64,000 nucleotides of DNA from Neomegalonema sp. (GCF_028688855.1 NZ_JAQTXI010000005.1:124001-188000), one strand, 5' to 3'; counted from the stretch's first letter, positions 39,251 to 48,297 are shown. Translations and numbers: made by a program. The notes: generated from the sequence alone by a model not told the origin.

Positions 39251-39493
39251 GCGGAGACTCCTGAAGACGGCGCGAAGGCTGGAAGCGCCTCCCGACGGGC
39301 GCAGCATCCCGCAAGCGGGTCAACAGAGTTTTAACGTCCGCTTCCCGAAGGGCGCCCTGCGGCGAAGGGGAGCGCGCGCTTCCGGTCAGGATCCGGCGGG
39401 GCGGGGGGCTTCCCCTCCTTCTGCTGCGGAAGCAACGCTGGCGCTCGGGGCTTCTCCCGCGTATGGGTGGGGGGCTCGCCGCAGGAGGCCTTG

Positions 39494-40921
39494 ATGACGC
39501 GATCCCCCGACATTCCCCTTGATTCCCCGGGGGCTCCGGCCGATTTCGCTCCGGAGTCCGAGGCGCGGTCCGCGCGGCCTCTGCGCGCGCTGACGCCTGC
39601 GGAGCTTCCGGACTGGGTCGGGGCGCATCCGCGCGGAGGCGCCTGGGCGGCGGCGACGGAATTCACCGCGCGCGAGGGCGCGATCCTGACCCTGCCCGAC
39701 GCCTCGGGCGCTCTGGAGGGGGCGCTCTTCGGGCTGGGCGCGGGCGGGCGGCTCGCGGAGCCGCTGGCCTTCGGCGCGGCGCCCTGGGGATTGCCCGAAG
39801 GCGTCTGGCGGCTGGAGGGGCTGGAGAAGCCCGAGGAGCTGGAGGCGGCGGCTCTGGGCTGGCTGCTGGGCTCCTATAAATTCACGCGCCATCGGCCTTT
39901 GGACCGGGCTCCGGCGCGGCTGCTGGCGCCCGAGGGAATCGACGCGGCGAAGATCCGTCGTCTGGCGCGAGGGGCCTTCCTCGCCCGCGACCTGATCAAC
40001 CGTCCGGCCAATGATCTCGGCCCCGAGGCGCTGGAGGCCGAAGCCCGCGCGGTGGCCCGGGCCGGCGGAGCTGAGATCTCCGTGATCCTCGGCGACGAGC
40101 TGCTGACGGCGGATTATCCCCTGATCCATGCGGTGGGCCGGGCGGGGCCTCAGGCGCCGCGCCTCGTCGATCTGCGCTGGGGAGATCCCGAGGCGCCGAA
40201 GGTCACGCTGGTGGGCAAGGGCGTCTGTTTCGACACCGGCGGGCTCGACATCAAGCCCTCCTCGAACATGCTCCTGATGAAGAAGGACATGGGCGGCGCG
40301 GCGGCGGCGCTCAGCCTGGCTCAGAGCCTCATGGATGCGAAGGCGCCCATCCGGCTGCGGGCGCTGCTGCCCATCGTCGAGAACAGCGTCGGCTCCGACG
40401 CCTTCCGTCCCGGCGACGTGCTGAATTCGCGCGCGGGCCTGACGGTCGAGATCGGCAACACCGACGCCGAAGGCCGCCTCATCCTCGCCGACGCCCTGAC
40501 CGAAGCCGATTCCGAGGCGCCGCAAGTCCTGATCGACTTCGCGACGCTCACCGGCGCGGCGCGGGTGGCGCTCGGGCCGCAGCTTCCGCCGCTCTTCACC
40601 GACGACGAGGCTCTGGCGGCGGATCTTCTGGCGGCGGGTTCGGCTCTGGCGGATCCGCTCTGGCGTCTGCCGCTCTGGCCGGGCTACGAGGCGGATCTCG
40701 CCTCGCCGGTGGCCGACCTCAACAACGCGCCCGGCGGAGGCTTCGCCGGAGCGGTCACGGCGGCGCTCTTCCTGAAGCGCTTCGTGAAGCGCGCCGGAGC
40801 CTGGGCCCATCTCGACATCTACGGCTGGACCCCCAAGGCCCGGCCGGGCCGCCCCATGGGCGGCGAACAGCAGGGAGCGCGCGCCGTCTACGGCGCGCTG
40901 GCGAAACGCCATGGCTTCTAG
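39494..40921 (+). CDS. Leucyl aminopeptidase family (M17) peptidase
   Basis: Cytoplasmic dinuclear metallo-aminopeptidase of 475 residues. The ATG at 39494 follows GCAGGAGG. The M17 motifs are complete: VTLVGKGVCFDTGGLDIKPS with the metal-binding Lys and Asp, then MLLMKKDMGGAAAA, and NTDAEGRLILADAL, the family signature carrying the second metal site. The N-terminal domain is the poorly conserved macro-like region. It probably recycles peptides, consistent with the peptide importer and NlpC/P60 neighbour. The next gene starts about 10 bases after its stop, so the two may be co-transcribed. Confidence 0.9.
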   Translation: MTRSPDIPLDSPGAPADFAPESEARSARPLRALTPAELPDWVGAHPRGGAWAAATEFTAREGAILTLPDASGALEGALFGLGAGGRLAEPLAFGAAPWGLPEGVWRLEGLEKPEELEAAALGWLLGSYKFTRHRPLDRAPARLLAPEGIDAAKIRRLARGAFLARDLINRPANDLGPEALEAEARAVARAGGAEISVILGDELLTADYPLIHAVGRAGPQAPRLVDLRWGDPEAPKVTLVGKGVCFDTGGLDIKPSSNMLLMKKDMGGAAAALSLAQSLMDAKAPIRLRALLPIVENSVGSDAFRPGDVLNSRAGLTVEIGNTDAEGRLILADALTEADSEAPQVLIDFATLTGAARVALGPQLPPLFTDDEALAADLLAAGSALADPLWRLPLWPGYEADLASPVADLNNAPGGGFAGAVTAALFLKRFVKRAGAWAHLDIYGWTPKARPGRPMGGEQQGARAVYGALAKRHGF

Positions 40922-40931
40922 GAGCGCCGCC

Positions 40932-41807
40932 TTGGGCAAGACCCCGCCGAAATTCGATCCTCGCATGACCCCCGCCCGCCCCGATCTGGCGGCGGCCTGG
41001 CTGAAGGGCGAGGTCGAGGCCGCGCGCTTCGTCGAAGGCGAGAAGCGGATCCTGCTCGGGCCCTTCGCGGCCCTGACGCGGATCCCCGACGCCTCGGCGC
41101 CGCTCGACAGCATGATCCTCTACGGCGAGCCCTTCGAGGTCTATGAAGACAAGAGCGGCTGGGTCTGGGGGCGCTCCGGCGTGGACGGCTACGTCGGCTA
41201 CGCGCCTTCGGCGGGCTTCCTGCCCGCCGCCGAAGTCCCGGAGCCGACCCACAAGGTGATCGCCGCCACCACGCATCTCTATCCCGAGCCGAAGGCGAAA
41301 TGCTATCCGCTCGGCGCCTTGCCGCGTCTGGCGCGGGTGGCGCCGACGGGGCGGGTCGAGAACGCCTTCGCCGAAATGGCCGATGGATTGTGGATTCCGC
41401 AGGTCCATCTGGCCGCGCTCGACGCTTGGGAGCCCGATTACGTGCTCTCGGCTTACGGATTTCTGGGCGCGCCCTATCTCTGGGGCGGCCGCACGGCGGC
41501 GGGCGTCGATTGCTCCGGGCTGGCGCAGATGGCGCTGGCCATGGCGGGCATGGACGCTCCCCGCGATTCCGACCTTCAGGAAGCCGCCCTCGGGCGGCCT
41601 CTGGAATCCGGCGAGAAGCTGAGACGGGGGGATCTCGTCTTCTGGCCGGGCCATGTGGGGATTCTGACCAGCCCGCGCGGGCTGATCCACGCCAACGGCC
41701 ATCACATGGCCGTGGCCGCCGAGCCGCTGCGCGACGCCGTCGACAGGATCGGAGCGCCCCGCAGCTATCGGCGTCTGCCCCTGCGGCGACGCCTCACGCA
41801 AGACTGA
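40932..41807 (+). CDS. NlpC/P60 peptidase with SH3b-like domains
   Basis: Cell-wall peptide hydrolase of 291 residues, probably DL-endopeptidase or dipeptidase type. The start is chosen as TTG at 40932, 8 bases after AGGAG; an ATG at 40911 overlaps the preceding gene and has no site. The N-terminal half contains two SH3b-like stretches (PFAALTRIPDASAPLDS, LYGEPFEVYEDKSGWVWGR). The C-terminal NlpC/P60 domain has the catalytic Cys in VDCSGLAQMAL and the His in GHVGILTS. No signal peptide is seen, so it may act on imported murein peptides in the cytoplasm, as known for some family members. Confidence 0.88.
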   Translation: MGKTPPKFDPRMTPARPDLAAAWLKGEVEAARFVEGEKRILLGPFAALTRIPDASAPLDSMILYGEPFEVYEDKSGWVWGRSGVDGYVGYAPSAGFLPAAEVPEPTHKVIAATTHLYPEPKAKCYPLGALPRLARVAPTGRVENAFAEMADGLWIPQVHLAALDAWEPDYVLSAYGFLGAPYLWGGRTAAGVDCSGLAQMALAMAGMDAPRDSDLQEAALGRPLESGEKLRRGDLVFWPGHVGILTSPRGLIHANGHHMAVAAEPLRDAVDRIGAPRSYRRLPLRRRLTQD

Positions 41808-41833
41808 TGACCGAAATTCCAAGGAGAGGCGTT

Positions 41834-43669
41834 ATGAGCAGACGCGCCCACCCCCTGATGAGCGGCCTTGCGGCCCTCGCCCTCTTGACCGGAGGCGTCG
41901 CCTTGGCGACCCCGGAGGCCGCCGCTCAGGCGACCGCGACGACTCCGCCCGTGACTCCGCAGAAACAGGCCGAATTCGCGGTCTGGGTCGCGAATTTCAA
42001 ACGCGAGGCCGTGGCGGCGGGAATCCCGCCGCAGATCGTCGAGCGCGCCTTCCAGGGCGTGACGCTCAACGCCCGCGTGATCGAGCTGGACGGCCGTCAG
42101 GCCGAATTCACGACGCCGATCTGGACCTATCTGGGCAACATGGTCACCGACGCCCGCGTCACGAAGGGCCGCGAGAACTACGCCGCCCTCGACATGACCC
42201 TGCGGCGCGTCAACCAGACCTACGGCGTGGATCCTGCGGTGGCGGTGGCCATCTGGGGCGTGGAGTCCAATTACGGGGCGAATTACGGCAATTACTCCGT
42301 GATCGAGGCGCTGGCCACCCTGGCCTTCGACGGCCGCCGCGCCGACTGGGCGCGCGGACAGCTCATGGAGGCGCTGAAGATCCTCGCCAGCGGCGACATC
42401 ACCCCCGAGCGCATGAAGGGCTCCTGGGCGGGCGCCATGGGCCACACCCAGTTCATCCCGACGAGCTTCACCGCCTACGCCGTGGACTTCACCGGCGACG
42501 GCAAGCGCGACCTCTGGGGCGCCGATCCGAGCGACGCCGTGGCCTCCACGGCCAATTACCTCGCGAAGAGCAAGTGGCGCACCGGCGAGCCGGTCTTCAT
42601 GGAGGTCTCGGTCCCGCCGAATCTCGACCCCTCCGAATTGCGCGACTCGGTGAAGAAGAGCACCGTGGACTGGGCGCGTCTGGGGGTGCGTCCGCTGAGC
42701 GGGGCGCCTCTGCCGAACATCTCCGAGGCTTCGGTGATCCAGCCTGCGGGGGCGCGCGGCCCGGCCTTCATGATCTTCCCGAACTTCGGCGTGATCCGCC
42801 GCTACAACAACGCCACGAGCTACGCCCTCGCGGTGGCGCATCTGGCCGACCGCATCAAGGGCGGAGGGCCTCTGCGGGCCGTCTGGCCGGAGGGCGACAA
42901 GCCGCTCTCGCGCACCGAGATCGAGGAGTTCCAGCGCCTGCTTCTGGCTCTGGGCCATGATCCCAAGGGCGTGGACGGCCGCCTCGGCTCCGGCACCCAG
43001 GAGGCCCTGCGCGCCTATCAGCGGGCTCAGGGCCTGCCCGCCGACGGCTACGCCACGGCGGATCTGCTGAACCGTCTGCGGCGGACCGCGGGCGTGGCGG
43101 CTCCGGCGACCGCTCCGGTCCAGGTCCTCGCTCCGGCTGCGCCCGCCGGGCCGATCCTGACCGCCGGACCCCTGACCGCTCCGCCGCCTCTGGCGCCCGC
43201 GCCGGTCTGGACGCCGCAGCCTCAGCCCTTTCCGCAGCCGCCCGCCCTCAGCGGCGACCGCTGGCTGACTGCCCCCGCCCCCCAGCCGACGCCCTATGCG
43301 CCCCAGCCCTACGCTCCCCAGCCTCAGCCGGGCTACGCGCCTGCGCCTCCGGGCGGAGGCATGGCGCCGGTGCGTTCGCCGGGCGACCAGGGCGCCTTGC
43401 GGGGCGCCTCTCAGGACGGAACGCGCTGGGTGGCCGCGCCCACGCCCGCCGCTCCGCCGACGGCTTCTCCGGCCCTGCAGGTCGGGGCTGCGGATCCGCA
43501 GCTTCAGCGCGTCCAGGGCCGCCTGGCGCAGCTCGGCTACGACGTCGGCCCCGCCGACGGCCGCATGGGTCAGCGCACGGCTTCGGCCATCGCGGCGGCG
43601 GCGGCCTCGGCGGGCCTGCCTCCGCGCGGCGAGCTCACGCCCGAGTTCCTGCGCGCGCTCGGCCTCTGA
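41834..43669 (+). CDS. Lytic murein transglycosylase (MltB type) with two peptidoglycan-binding repeats
   Basis: Periplasmic enzyme that cleaves glycan strands to 1,6-anhydromuropeptides, 611 residues. AAGGAGAGGC precedes the ATG; the signal peptide ends near residue 33. The MltB catalytic Glu is E144 in WGVESNYGANYG, with GSWAGAMGHTQFIPTSF and TANYLAKSKWRTG further on. Two peptidoglycan-binding domains follow: EIEEFQRLLLALGHDPKGVD and, after a long Pro/Gln-rich linker (about residues 430-550), LQRVQGRLAQLGYDVGPADG at the extreme C-terminus. The long linker may let the second domain reach across the wall. An intrinsic terminator follows at 43693. Confidence 0.92.
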   Translation: MSRRAHPLMSGLAALALLTGGVALATPEAAAQATATTPPVTPQKQAEFAVWVANFKREAVAAGIPPQIVERAFQGVTLNARVIELDGRQAEFTTPIWTYLGNMVTDARVTKGRENYAALDMTLRRVNQTYGVDPAVAVAIWGVESNYGANYGNYSVIEALATLAFDGRRADWARGQLMEALKILASGDITPERMKGSWAGAMGHTQFIPTSFTAYAVDFTGDGKRDLWGADPSDAVASTANYLAKSKWRTGEPVFMEVSVPPNLDPSELRDSVKKSTVDWARLGVRPLSGAPLPNISEASVIQPAGARGPAFMIFPNFGVIRRYNNATSYALAVAHLADRIKGGGPLRAVWPEGDKPLSRTEIEEFQRLLLALGHDPKGVDGRLGSGTQEALRAYQRAQGLPADGYATADLLNRLRRTAGVAAPATAPVQVLAPAAPAGPILTAGPLTAPPPLAPAPVWTPQPQPFPQPPALSGDRWLTAPAPQPTPYAPQPYAPQPQPGYAPAPPGGGMAPVRSPGDQGALRGASQDGTRWVAAPTPAAPPTASPALQVGAADPQLQRVQGRLAQLGYDVGPADGRMGQRTASAIAAAAASAGLPPRGELTPEFLRALGL

Positions 43670-43692
43670 AGCCCTGCGGCGAGAGAAGTTCG

Positions 43693-43727
43693 GCCTTACC
43701 CGGTCCTTCAGGATCGGGTAAGGCTTT
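43693..43727 (+). terminator. Terminator after the transglycosylase
   Basis: A 10-bp stem GCCTTACCCG/CGGGTAAGGC with a 12-base loop, followed by TTTC, 24 bases after the stop. Clear intrinsic terminator. Confidence 0.8.
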
Positions 43728-43774
43728 CGCGTTCACATGTTCGTCGTAAATGAAACCCGAGGAGTCGAGTCTCC

Positions 43775-44764
43775 ATGCCCGAGTTGATGCGCGCCGCCGA
43801 GATCCGCATTCCGGGAGGCCCGGAGGCTCTGGTGGTCGGGGGGCGTCCGCAGCCCATGGTCGGGCCGCATGAGGCGCTGATCGCCGTCGAGGCGGCGGGA
43901 GTCAACCGCGCCGACGTGCTCCAGCGCGAAGGCCGCTATCCGCCTCCGCCGGGCGTGACGGACATTCCGGGCCTCGAGGTCGCGGGGCGGGTCTTCGAGG
44001 TCGGCCCCCAGGTGACCCGCGTGCGTCCGGGAGACCGGGTCTGCGCCCTGGTCTCGGGCGGAGGCTACGCCGATTACGCGACCGTCCATGAAGGCGCCGT
44101 GCTGCCCATTCCCCGGGGTCTGGACATGATCCACGCCGCCGCCCTGCCGGAGGCCTGCTTCACCGTCTGGACCAACGTCTTCGAGCGCGGCCAGCTCGCC
44201 GAGGGCGAGACCCTGCTCGTGCATGGCGGGACCAGCGGAATCGGCGTGACGGCGATCCAGATCGCGAAGGCCTTCGGCGCGCGGGTGATCGTCACCGCCG
44301 GGACCGCCGCCAAATGCGACGCCTGCCGCGAGCTCGGGGCGGATCTGGCGATCAACTACAACGAGAAGGACTTCGTGGAGGAGGTCAAGGCCTTCACCGC
44401 CGGACGCGGCGCGGACGTGATCCTCGACATGGTGGGCGGCGACTATCTGCCGCGCAACGTCAGGGCGGCGGCGCGCGACGGCCGCATCGTCAACATCGCC
44501 TATCAGAACGGCTCGCGGATGGAGTTCGACTTCCTGCCCGTGATGCTCAAGCGCCTGACCGTCACCGGCTCGACCCTGCGCATCCGCAGCGACGAGGACA
44601 AGGCCGGAATCGCCGAGGCCCTGCGGGAATACGTCTGGCCTCTGGTGGAGTCGGGGCATCTGCGGCCCGTCGTGGATTCGGTCTTCCCGCTGGAGCGCGC
44701 CGCCGACGCCCATCGGCGCATGGAAAGCTCGCAGCACGTCGGCAAGATCATGCTCGAGATCTGA
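43775..44764 (+). CDS. NAD(P)H:quinone oxidoreductase (PIG3/Qor-type MDR family)
   Basis: Zinc-independent medium-chain reductase of 329 residues, one-electron or two-electron reduction of quinones with NADPH. Family blocks are VNRADVLQREGRYPPPPG, EACFTVWTNVFERGQL and the coenzyme fold LLVHGGTSGIGVTAIQIAKAFG (140-161), followed by the QOR-specific RVIVTAGTAAKCDAC. The absence of structural Zn cysteines supports the PIG3 branch. It is a single gene, preceded by ATGAAACCCGAGGAGTC. Confidence 0.9.
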   Translation: MPELMRAAEIRIPGGPEALVVGGRPQPMVGPHEALIAVEAAGVNRADVLQREGRYPPPPGVTDIPGLEVAGRVFEVGPQVTRVRPGDRVCALVSGGGYADYATVHEGAVLPIPRGLDMIHAAALPEACFTVWTNVFERGQLAEGETLLVHGGTSGIGVTAIQIAKAFGARVIVTAGTAAKCDACRELGADLAINYNEKDFVEEVKAFTAGRGADVILDMVGGDYLPRNVRAAARDGRIVNIAYQNGSRMEFDFLPVMLKRLTVTGSTLRIRSDEDKAGIAEALREYVWPLVESGHLRPVVDSVFPLERAADAHRRMESSQHVGKIMLEI

Positions 44765-44872
44765 GGCCGCCCCGCTCGCGCGCTTGCGACCATGGGCGCA
44801 GGGCGGCGGCCTTGCCCCTCGCGGCGCGAGCCTCTAGCTTTCCCCGGAAATCCGATCCGGGGGAAAACGCTC

Positions 44873-46045
44873 GTGAGCTTCTGGCTTCCCGCCTTGATTC
44901 TGACCGCTCTGGCTCTGTCCTGGCCTCTGGCGGCGTTGTTGCGCGCCCGTCCGGCGCCGCTTCCGCGCGTCGCCCATGAGGCGGAGGCGCTCAAGGCGCA
45001 GATCGCCGAGATCGCCCGCGACCAGACGCGCGGGATCGTCTCGCCGGAGGACGCCGCCTCAGCGCGGCTGGAGCTCTCCCGACGCCTCCTCAAGGCCGAC
45101 GCCGCCGCAGCCGGGACTCCCGAGGCCGCGCCGCGTCGCGGAGCGCCTCTGGTCGCGGGTCTTCTGGCGGCGGGAGTCCTCGCGGCGGCGGGCGGAGTCT
45201 ACGCCCGGATCGGCGCGCCGGGCCTGCCGGACCAGCCTCTGGCCGGACGCGGCCCGGAAGGCGCCATGCTGGCGGCTCTGGGCGCGGCGGGCGGACGCCT
45301 GAGCCAGCGTCAGGCCGAGAGCCTCGCCGAGGCGCGGGGCGCGCGGCCCAGGGTTCCGGAGCCGCCTGCGCCGCCTGCGGGCGAGCCGCCCCTCCCGGAG
45401 CTTTACGCGCGCCTGCGTCAGGCCGTGGCCGCCAACGCGCAGGATCCTCAGGGCCTGGCGCTTCTGGCGGGCTTCGGGGCGCGACTGGGGCATTTCGAAG
45501 AGAGCTGGCCCGCCTATCTCTCGCTGGCCGACCTGACCGCAGATCCCGCCGAGGCCGCCGCCCTCAGGGCGCGGGCGGTGGGCGCGATGGCGCTTGCGGC
45601 GGGGGGCTACGTCTCGCCGGAGGCCGATTCCGCCATGGCCGCCGCCCTGCGCGAGGCGCCGGAGGAGGCGTCCTTCGCGCGGGGGCTGCGGCTTCTGGCT
45701 CTGGAGGGGCCGGAGGATCCGCGTCGGGCCCGCGAGATCGCCCTGGGGCTGCTGGAGGGCGCGGATTTCGCCCCCGCCCCCACGGCTCAGGACGTGGCCG
45801 CCGCCGGAGCGATGAGCGCCGACGACCGCGCCGCCATGATCGAGGGCATGGTGGAGGGCCTCGCCGCGCGGCTGGAGGAGGAGCCCCGGAATCTCGAAGG
45901 CTGGATCCGGCTCGTGGGGGCCTGGGGCGTCCTCGGCCGCGAGGAGGAGCGCCGCGCCGCTCTGGCTTCGGCCCGCGCGGCCTTCGCGGGAGACGCGACG
46001 GCTCTGGCGCGCCTTGCGGCGGCGGATCGGGAGTCGGCGCCATGA
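44873..46045 (+). CDS. ccmI: Cytochrome c maturation protein CcmI
   Basis: Apocytochrome c chaperone that presents the haem-binding peptide to CcmFH, 390 residues. The GTG at 44873 follows GGGGG; a longer frame from 44792 adds a Pro/Arg-rich leader with no similarity. The opening is VSFWLPALILTALALSWPLAALL, the first of two membrane anchors; the second is near residues 88-108 (LVAGLLAAGVLAAAGG). A cytoplasmic loop between them carries the helix VAHEAEALKAQIAEIARDQTRG typical of CcmI. A TPR-like C-terminal domain lies in the periplasm. It overlaps ruvX by 4 bases. Confidence 0.9.
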   Translation: MSFWLPALILTALALSWPLAALLRARPAPLPRVAHEAEALKAQIAEIARDQTRGIVSPEDAASARLELSRRLLKADAAAAGTPEAAPRRGAPLVAGLLAAGVLAAAGGVYARIGAPGLPDQPLAGRGPEGAMLAALGAAGGRLSQRQAESLAEARGARPRVPEPPAPPAGEPPLPELYARLRQAVAANAQDPQGLALLAGFGARLGHFEESWPAYLSLADLTADPAEAAALRARAVGAMALAAGGYVSPEADSAMAAALREAPEEASFARGLRLLALEGPEDPRRAREIALGLLEGADFAPAPTAQDVAAAGAMSADDRAAMIEGMVEGLAARLEEEPRNLEGWIRLVGAWGVLGREEERRAALASARAAFAGDATALARLAAADRESAP

Positions 46046-46572
46046 ACGGCCTCCTGCGCCCCATGACCGTCGAGGAGCTGGCGGAGATCCTGCCTCAGCG
46101 CGGCCCCCTGCTCGGGCTGGACCCCGGCGCGAAGACCATCGGCCTCGCGGTCTCGGACGGGCTGCGCCGCACGGCGGCCGCCGTCGAGACCATCCGGCGC
46201 GGCAAGTTCGCCGAGGACGCGGCGCGTCTGGCGGCCTTCGCCGCCGAACGGGGCGTCTGCGGGATCGTGCTGGGCCTGCCGCTGAACATGGACGGCACCG
46301 AAGGTCCGCGCGTGCAGTCGGTGCGGGCCTTCGCGCGGAATCTGGCGGCGGTCCTGCCTCTGCCGATGGCCTTCTGGGACGAACGCCTCTCCACGGCCGC
46401 CGTCGAGCGCGCCATGCTGGAGGCCGACCTCACGCGCGGCAAGCGCGCCGCCGTGGTGGACCGCCTGGCGGCGGCCTATATCCTGCAAGGGGCGCTGGAC
46501 CGGCTGGAGGTTCTGGCGCGCTTCGCCGCCGGAGCCTCCGGCGAGGAGGACGAGGAGGATCCATGGCGCTGA
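46042..46572 (+). CDS. ruvX: Putative Holliday junction resolvase RuvX (YqgF)
   Basis: RNase-H-fold protein of 176 residues, implicated in 16S rRNA 5'-end processing and Holliday junction resolution. The family opening is LGLDPGAKTIGLAVSDGL (28-45) with the first acidic residue, then GIVLGLPLNMDGTEG and FWDERLSTAAVERAM with the conserved Asp-Glu. It overlaps ccmI by 4 bases and the next gene by 10. In alphaproteobacteria it is often found in such dense groups. The assignment is firm; its physiological role remains debated. Confidence 0.9.
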   Translation: MNGLLRPMTVEELAEILPQRGPLLGLDPGAKTIGLAVSDGLRRTAAAVETIRRGKFAEDAARLAAFAAERGVCGIVLGLPLNMDGTEGPRVQSVRAFARNLAAVLPLPMAFWDERLSTAAVERAMLEADLTRGKRAAVVDRLAAAYILQGALDRLEVLARFAAGASGEEDEEDPWR

Positions 46573-46793
46573 ATCCGGAGAGCCCCTGCGTGAACATCTG
46601 CGTGATGGACGAAGAGTCGGGGCTTTGCGTCGGCTGCCTGAGGACCATCGATGAAATCATCGCCTGGGGAGGGCTTGCGTCGGAGGCCCGCCGCGCCTTG
46701 ATGAAGGCTCTGCCCGAGCGCAAGGCCCGGCTCGGCGCGCGGGCGCTGAAGCGCCTCGCGATCCTGACCCGCGCCAGAGGAGAAGCTTCATGA
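46563..46793 (+). CDS. DUF1289 small cysteine-rich protein
   Basis: 76 residues of the DUF1289 family. The hallmark is the four-cysteine cluster SPCVNICVMDEESGLCVGC (residues 7-25), followed by LRTIDEIIAWG. It probably binds iron-sulfur or zinc, function unknown. It begins inside the end of ruvX and its stop overlaps the following protease by 4 bases, so all four genes of this group are translationally linked. Confidence 0.88.
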   Translation: MALNPESPCVNICVMDEESGLCVGCLRTIDEIIAWGGLASEARRALMKALPERKARLGARALKRLAILTRARGEAS

Positions 46794-47491
46794 ACGGCGG
46801 CCGGATCTTCCTGATGATCGCCGTGGCGCTGGGGCTGTTCTGGCTGGCGCGGCGCGATCCCGGAGTGCTGTCCAATCCCGACAACATCGCGCGTCTGGTC
46901 GTGCTTCTGGGCTTCCTGTCGCTCTTCGTCTTCGCCTGGGGACGCAACCGGCGTTCGCGCGGCGAGGGCGGGAGGAGCGGGGCCTTCATGGCTCTGGTCT
47001 GGGTGGGGATCTTCGGCGCGCTGATGCTGGGCTACAACCTCGTGACCGGAAGCCGCGCCGCCCGCGACGCGGCGGAGTTCGCGCGGGTCTCGGGCATGGA
47101 GGATCCCGGCGCGGGGGCGCGTCAGCTGACGCTGGCCAGAGGCCGCGACGGTCATTTCCATGTGGAGGCCCAGGTCAACGGCATGCCGCTGCGCATGATG
47201 GTGGACACCGGCGCCAGCTCCATCGCCCTCCCCTACGAGGATGCGGAGGCCCTGGGGATCTCCACCGGCCGCCTCGCCTACATCGTCGAGGTGCGCACCG
47301 CCAACGGCGTGACCAGAGCGGCGCCCGTGATCCTCGACTCCCTGACGCTCGGGCCGATCACGATGCGCGACCTGCGGGCGACCGTCGCGCAGCCGGGCGC
47401 TCTGGAGACGCCGCTTCTGGGTCAGGGCGCGCTGAACCGCCTTCAGGGCTATCACGTTCAGGGAGACCGGATGATCCTGACCGGACGCTGA
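46790..47491 (+). CDS. Membrane-anchored retropepsin-like aspartic protease (TIGR02281 type)
   Basis: 233 residues. Three hydrophobic segments (about 5-20, 33-50, 66-84) anchor the protein, and a retropepsin-like domain with a single catalytic motif MMVDTGASSIALP (D139) faces the periplasm or membrane. The domain then contains LAYIVEVRTANGVTRAAPVILD and ends LLGQGALNRLQGYHVQGDR, as in the clan AA family found in alphaproteobacteria. A single DTG motif means it works as a dimer. It overlaps the DUF1289 gene by 4 bases. Substrate unknown. Confidence 0.87.
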   Translation: MNGGRIFLMIAVALGLFWLARRDPGVLSNPDNIARLVVLLGFLSLFVFAWGRNRRSRGEGGRSGAFMALVWVGIFGALMLGYNLVTGSRAARDAAEFARVSGMEDPGAGARQLTLARGRDGHFHVEAQVNGMPLRMMVDTGASSIALPYEDAEALGISTGRLAYIVEVRTANGVTRAAPVILDSLTLGPITMRDLRATVAQPGALETPLLGQGALNRLQGYHVQGDRMILTGR

Positions 47492-47577
47492 GGGCCGGAC
47501 TGCGGGGGGCGGCGCTTGAAAAGCGGCGCATCGGGGCCTAGCTTCAGGCGGATCACGTCGCGCGAGGAGGGAATCAC

Positions 47578-47823
47578 ATGGCGATGCAGGCAGCCGACAT
47601 CGAAGCCTTGCTTCGGGAGGCCTTTCCCGGAGCCGTCATCGAGATTCAGGATCTCGCCGGAGACGGAGACCATTACGCCGCCACCGTCGTCGCCGGAGAG
47701 TTTCGCGGCCTGAACCGCGTCCAGCAGCATCAGCTCGTCTATGCGGCGCTCAAGGGCAAGATGGGCGGCGAGCTGCATGCGCTGGCGCTTCAGACCAGCG
47801 CGCCCCCCGCCGACGCCTCCTGA
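47578..47823 (+). CDS. BolA-family protein
   Basis: 81 residues, with the BolA fold elements IEALLREAFPGAVIEIQDL, GDHYAATVVAGEFRG and NRVQQHQLVYAALKGKMG. The sequence HYAATVV corresponds to the conserved histidine region that shares a [2Fe-2S] cluster with a monothiol glutaredoxin. grxD starts 96 bases downstream, the conserved pairing. A ribosome site GAGGAGGGAATCAC precedes the ATG. Confidence 0.92.
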   Translation: MAMQAADIEALLREAFPGAVIEIQDLAGDGDHYAATVVAGEFRGLNRVQQHQLVYAALKGKMGGELHALALQTSAPPADAS

Positions 47824-47919
47824 GGCTGCGGCCGCACTCTCGTCCCGACGCCTCCCGAGGCGGCGGCCGAGGCCCCCAGCGGCCGCTCCGGAAGCGCCGC
47901 CAGATCAAGGAATTCCGAC

Positions 47920-48297
47920 ATGTCGGAGAACCCCGCCTTCGCCCAGATCGACGAGATCGTGAAGGGCAACGACGTCGCGCTGTTCATGAAGGGCGTCAAG
48001 ACCATGCCGCAATGCGGCTTTTCGGCGAAGGTCGCCCAGATCCTCCAGTATCTCGGAGTCGAGTTCAAGGACGTGAACGTCCTCCAGAGCAACGAGCTGC
48101 GCGACGGGATCAAGAGCTACGCCAACTGGCCGACCATCCCCCAGCTCTACGTGAAGGGCGAGTTCATCGGCGGCGCCGACATCGTGACCGAGATGACCCT
48201 CTCGGGCGAGCTGGACCAGCTCTTCGAGGAGAAGGGCGTGAAGTTCGACAAAGCCCGCGCCGAAGAGATCCGCGCCCATAACAAGGCCGCCTCCTGA
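47920..48297 (+). CDS. grxD: Monothiol glutaredoxin Grx4 type
   Basis: CGFS-type glutaredoxin of 125 residues that assembles and delivers [2Fe-2S] clusters with BolA partners. The active site is MPQCGFSAKV (Cys 32), followed by the glutathione-binding pattern WPTIPQLYVKGEFIGGADI and TEMTLSGEL. The C-terminus ends EEIRAHNKAAS. Adjacent to a BolA gene, as expected for the complex. A hairpin at 48344 follows. Confidence 0.94.
   Translation: MSENPAFAQIDEIVKGNDVALFMKGVKTMPQCGFSAKVAQILQYLGVEFKDVNVLQSNELRDGIKSYANWPTIPQLYVKGEFIGGADIVTEMTLSGELDQLFEEKGVKFDKARAEEIRAHNKAAS

Noticed and set aside
36333..39323. 996-codon minus-strand frame considered as one giant protein
   Set aside because: It fuses a shadow of the TPR gene, the real N-terminal half of malate synthase and a shadow of its C-terminal half. 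The middle portion was kept as part of glcB.
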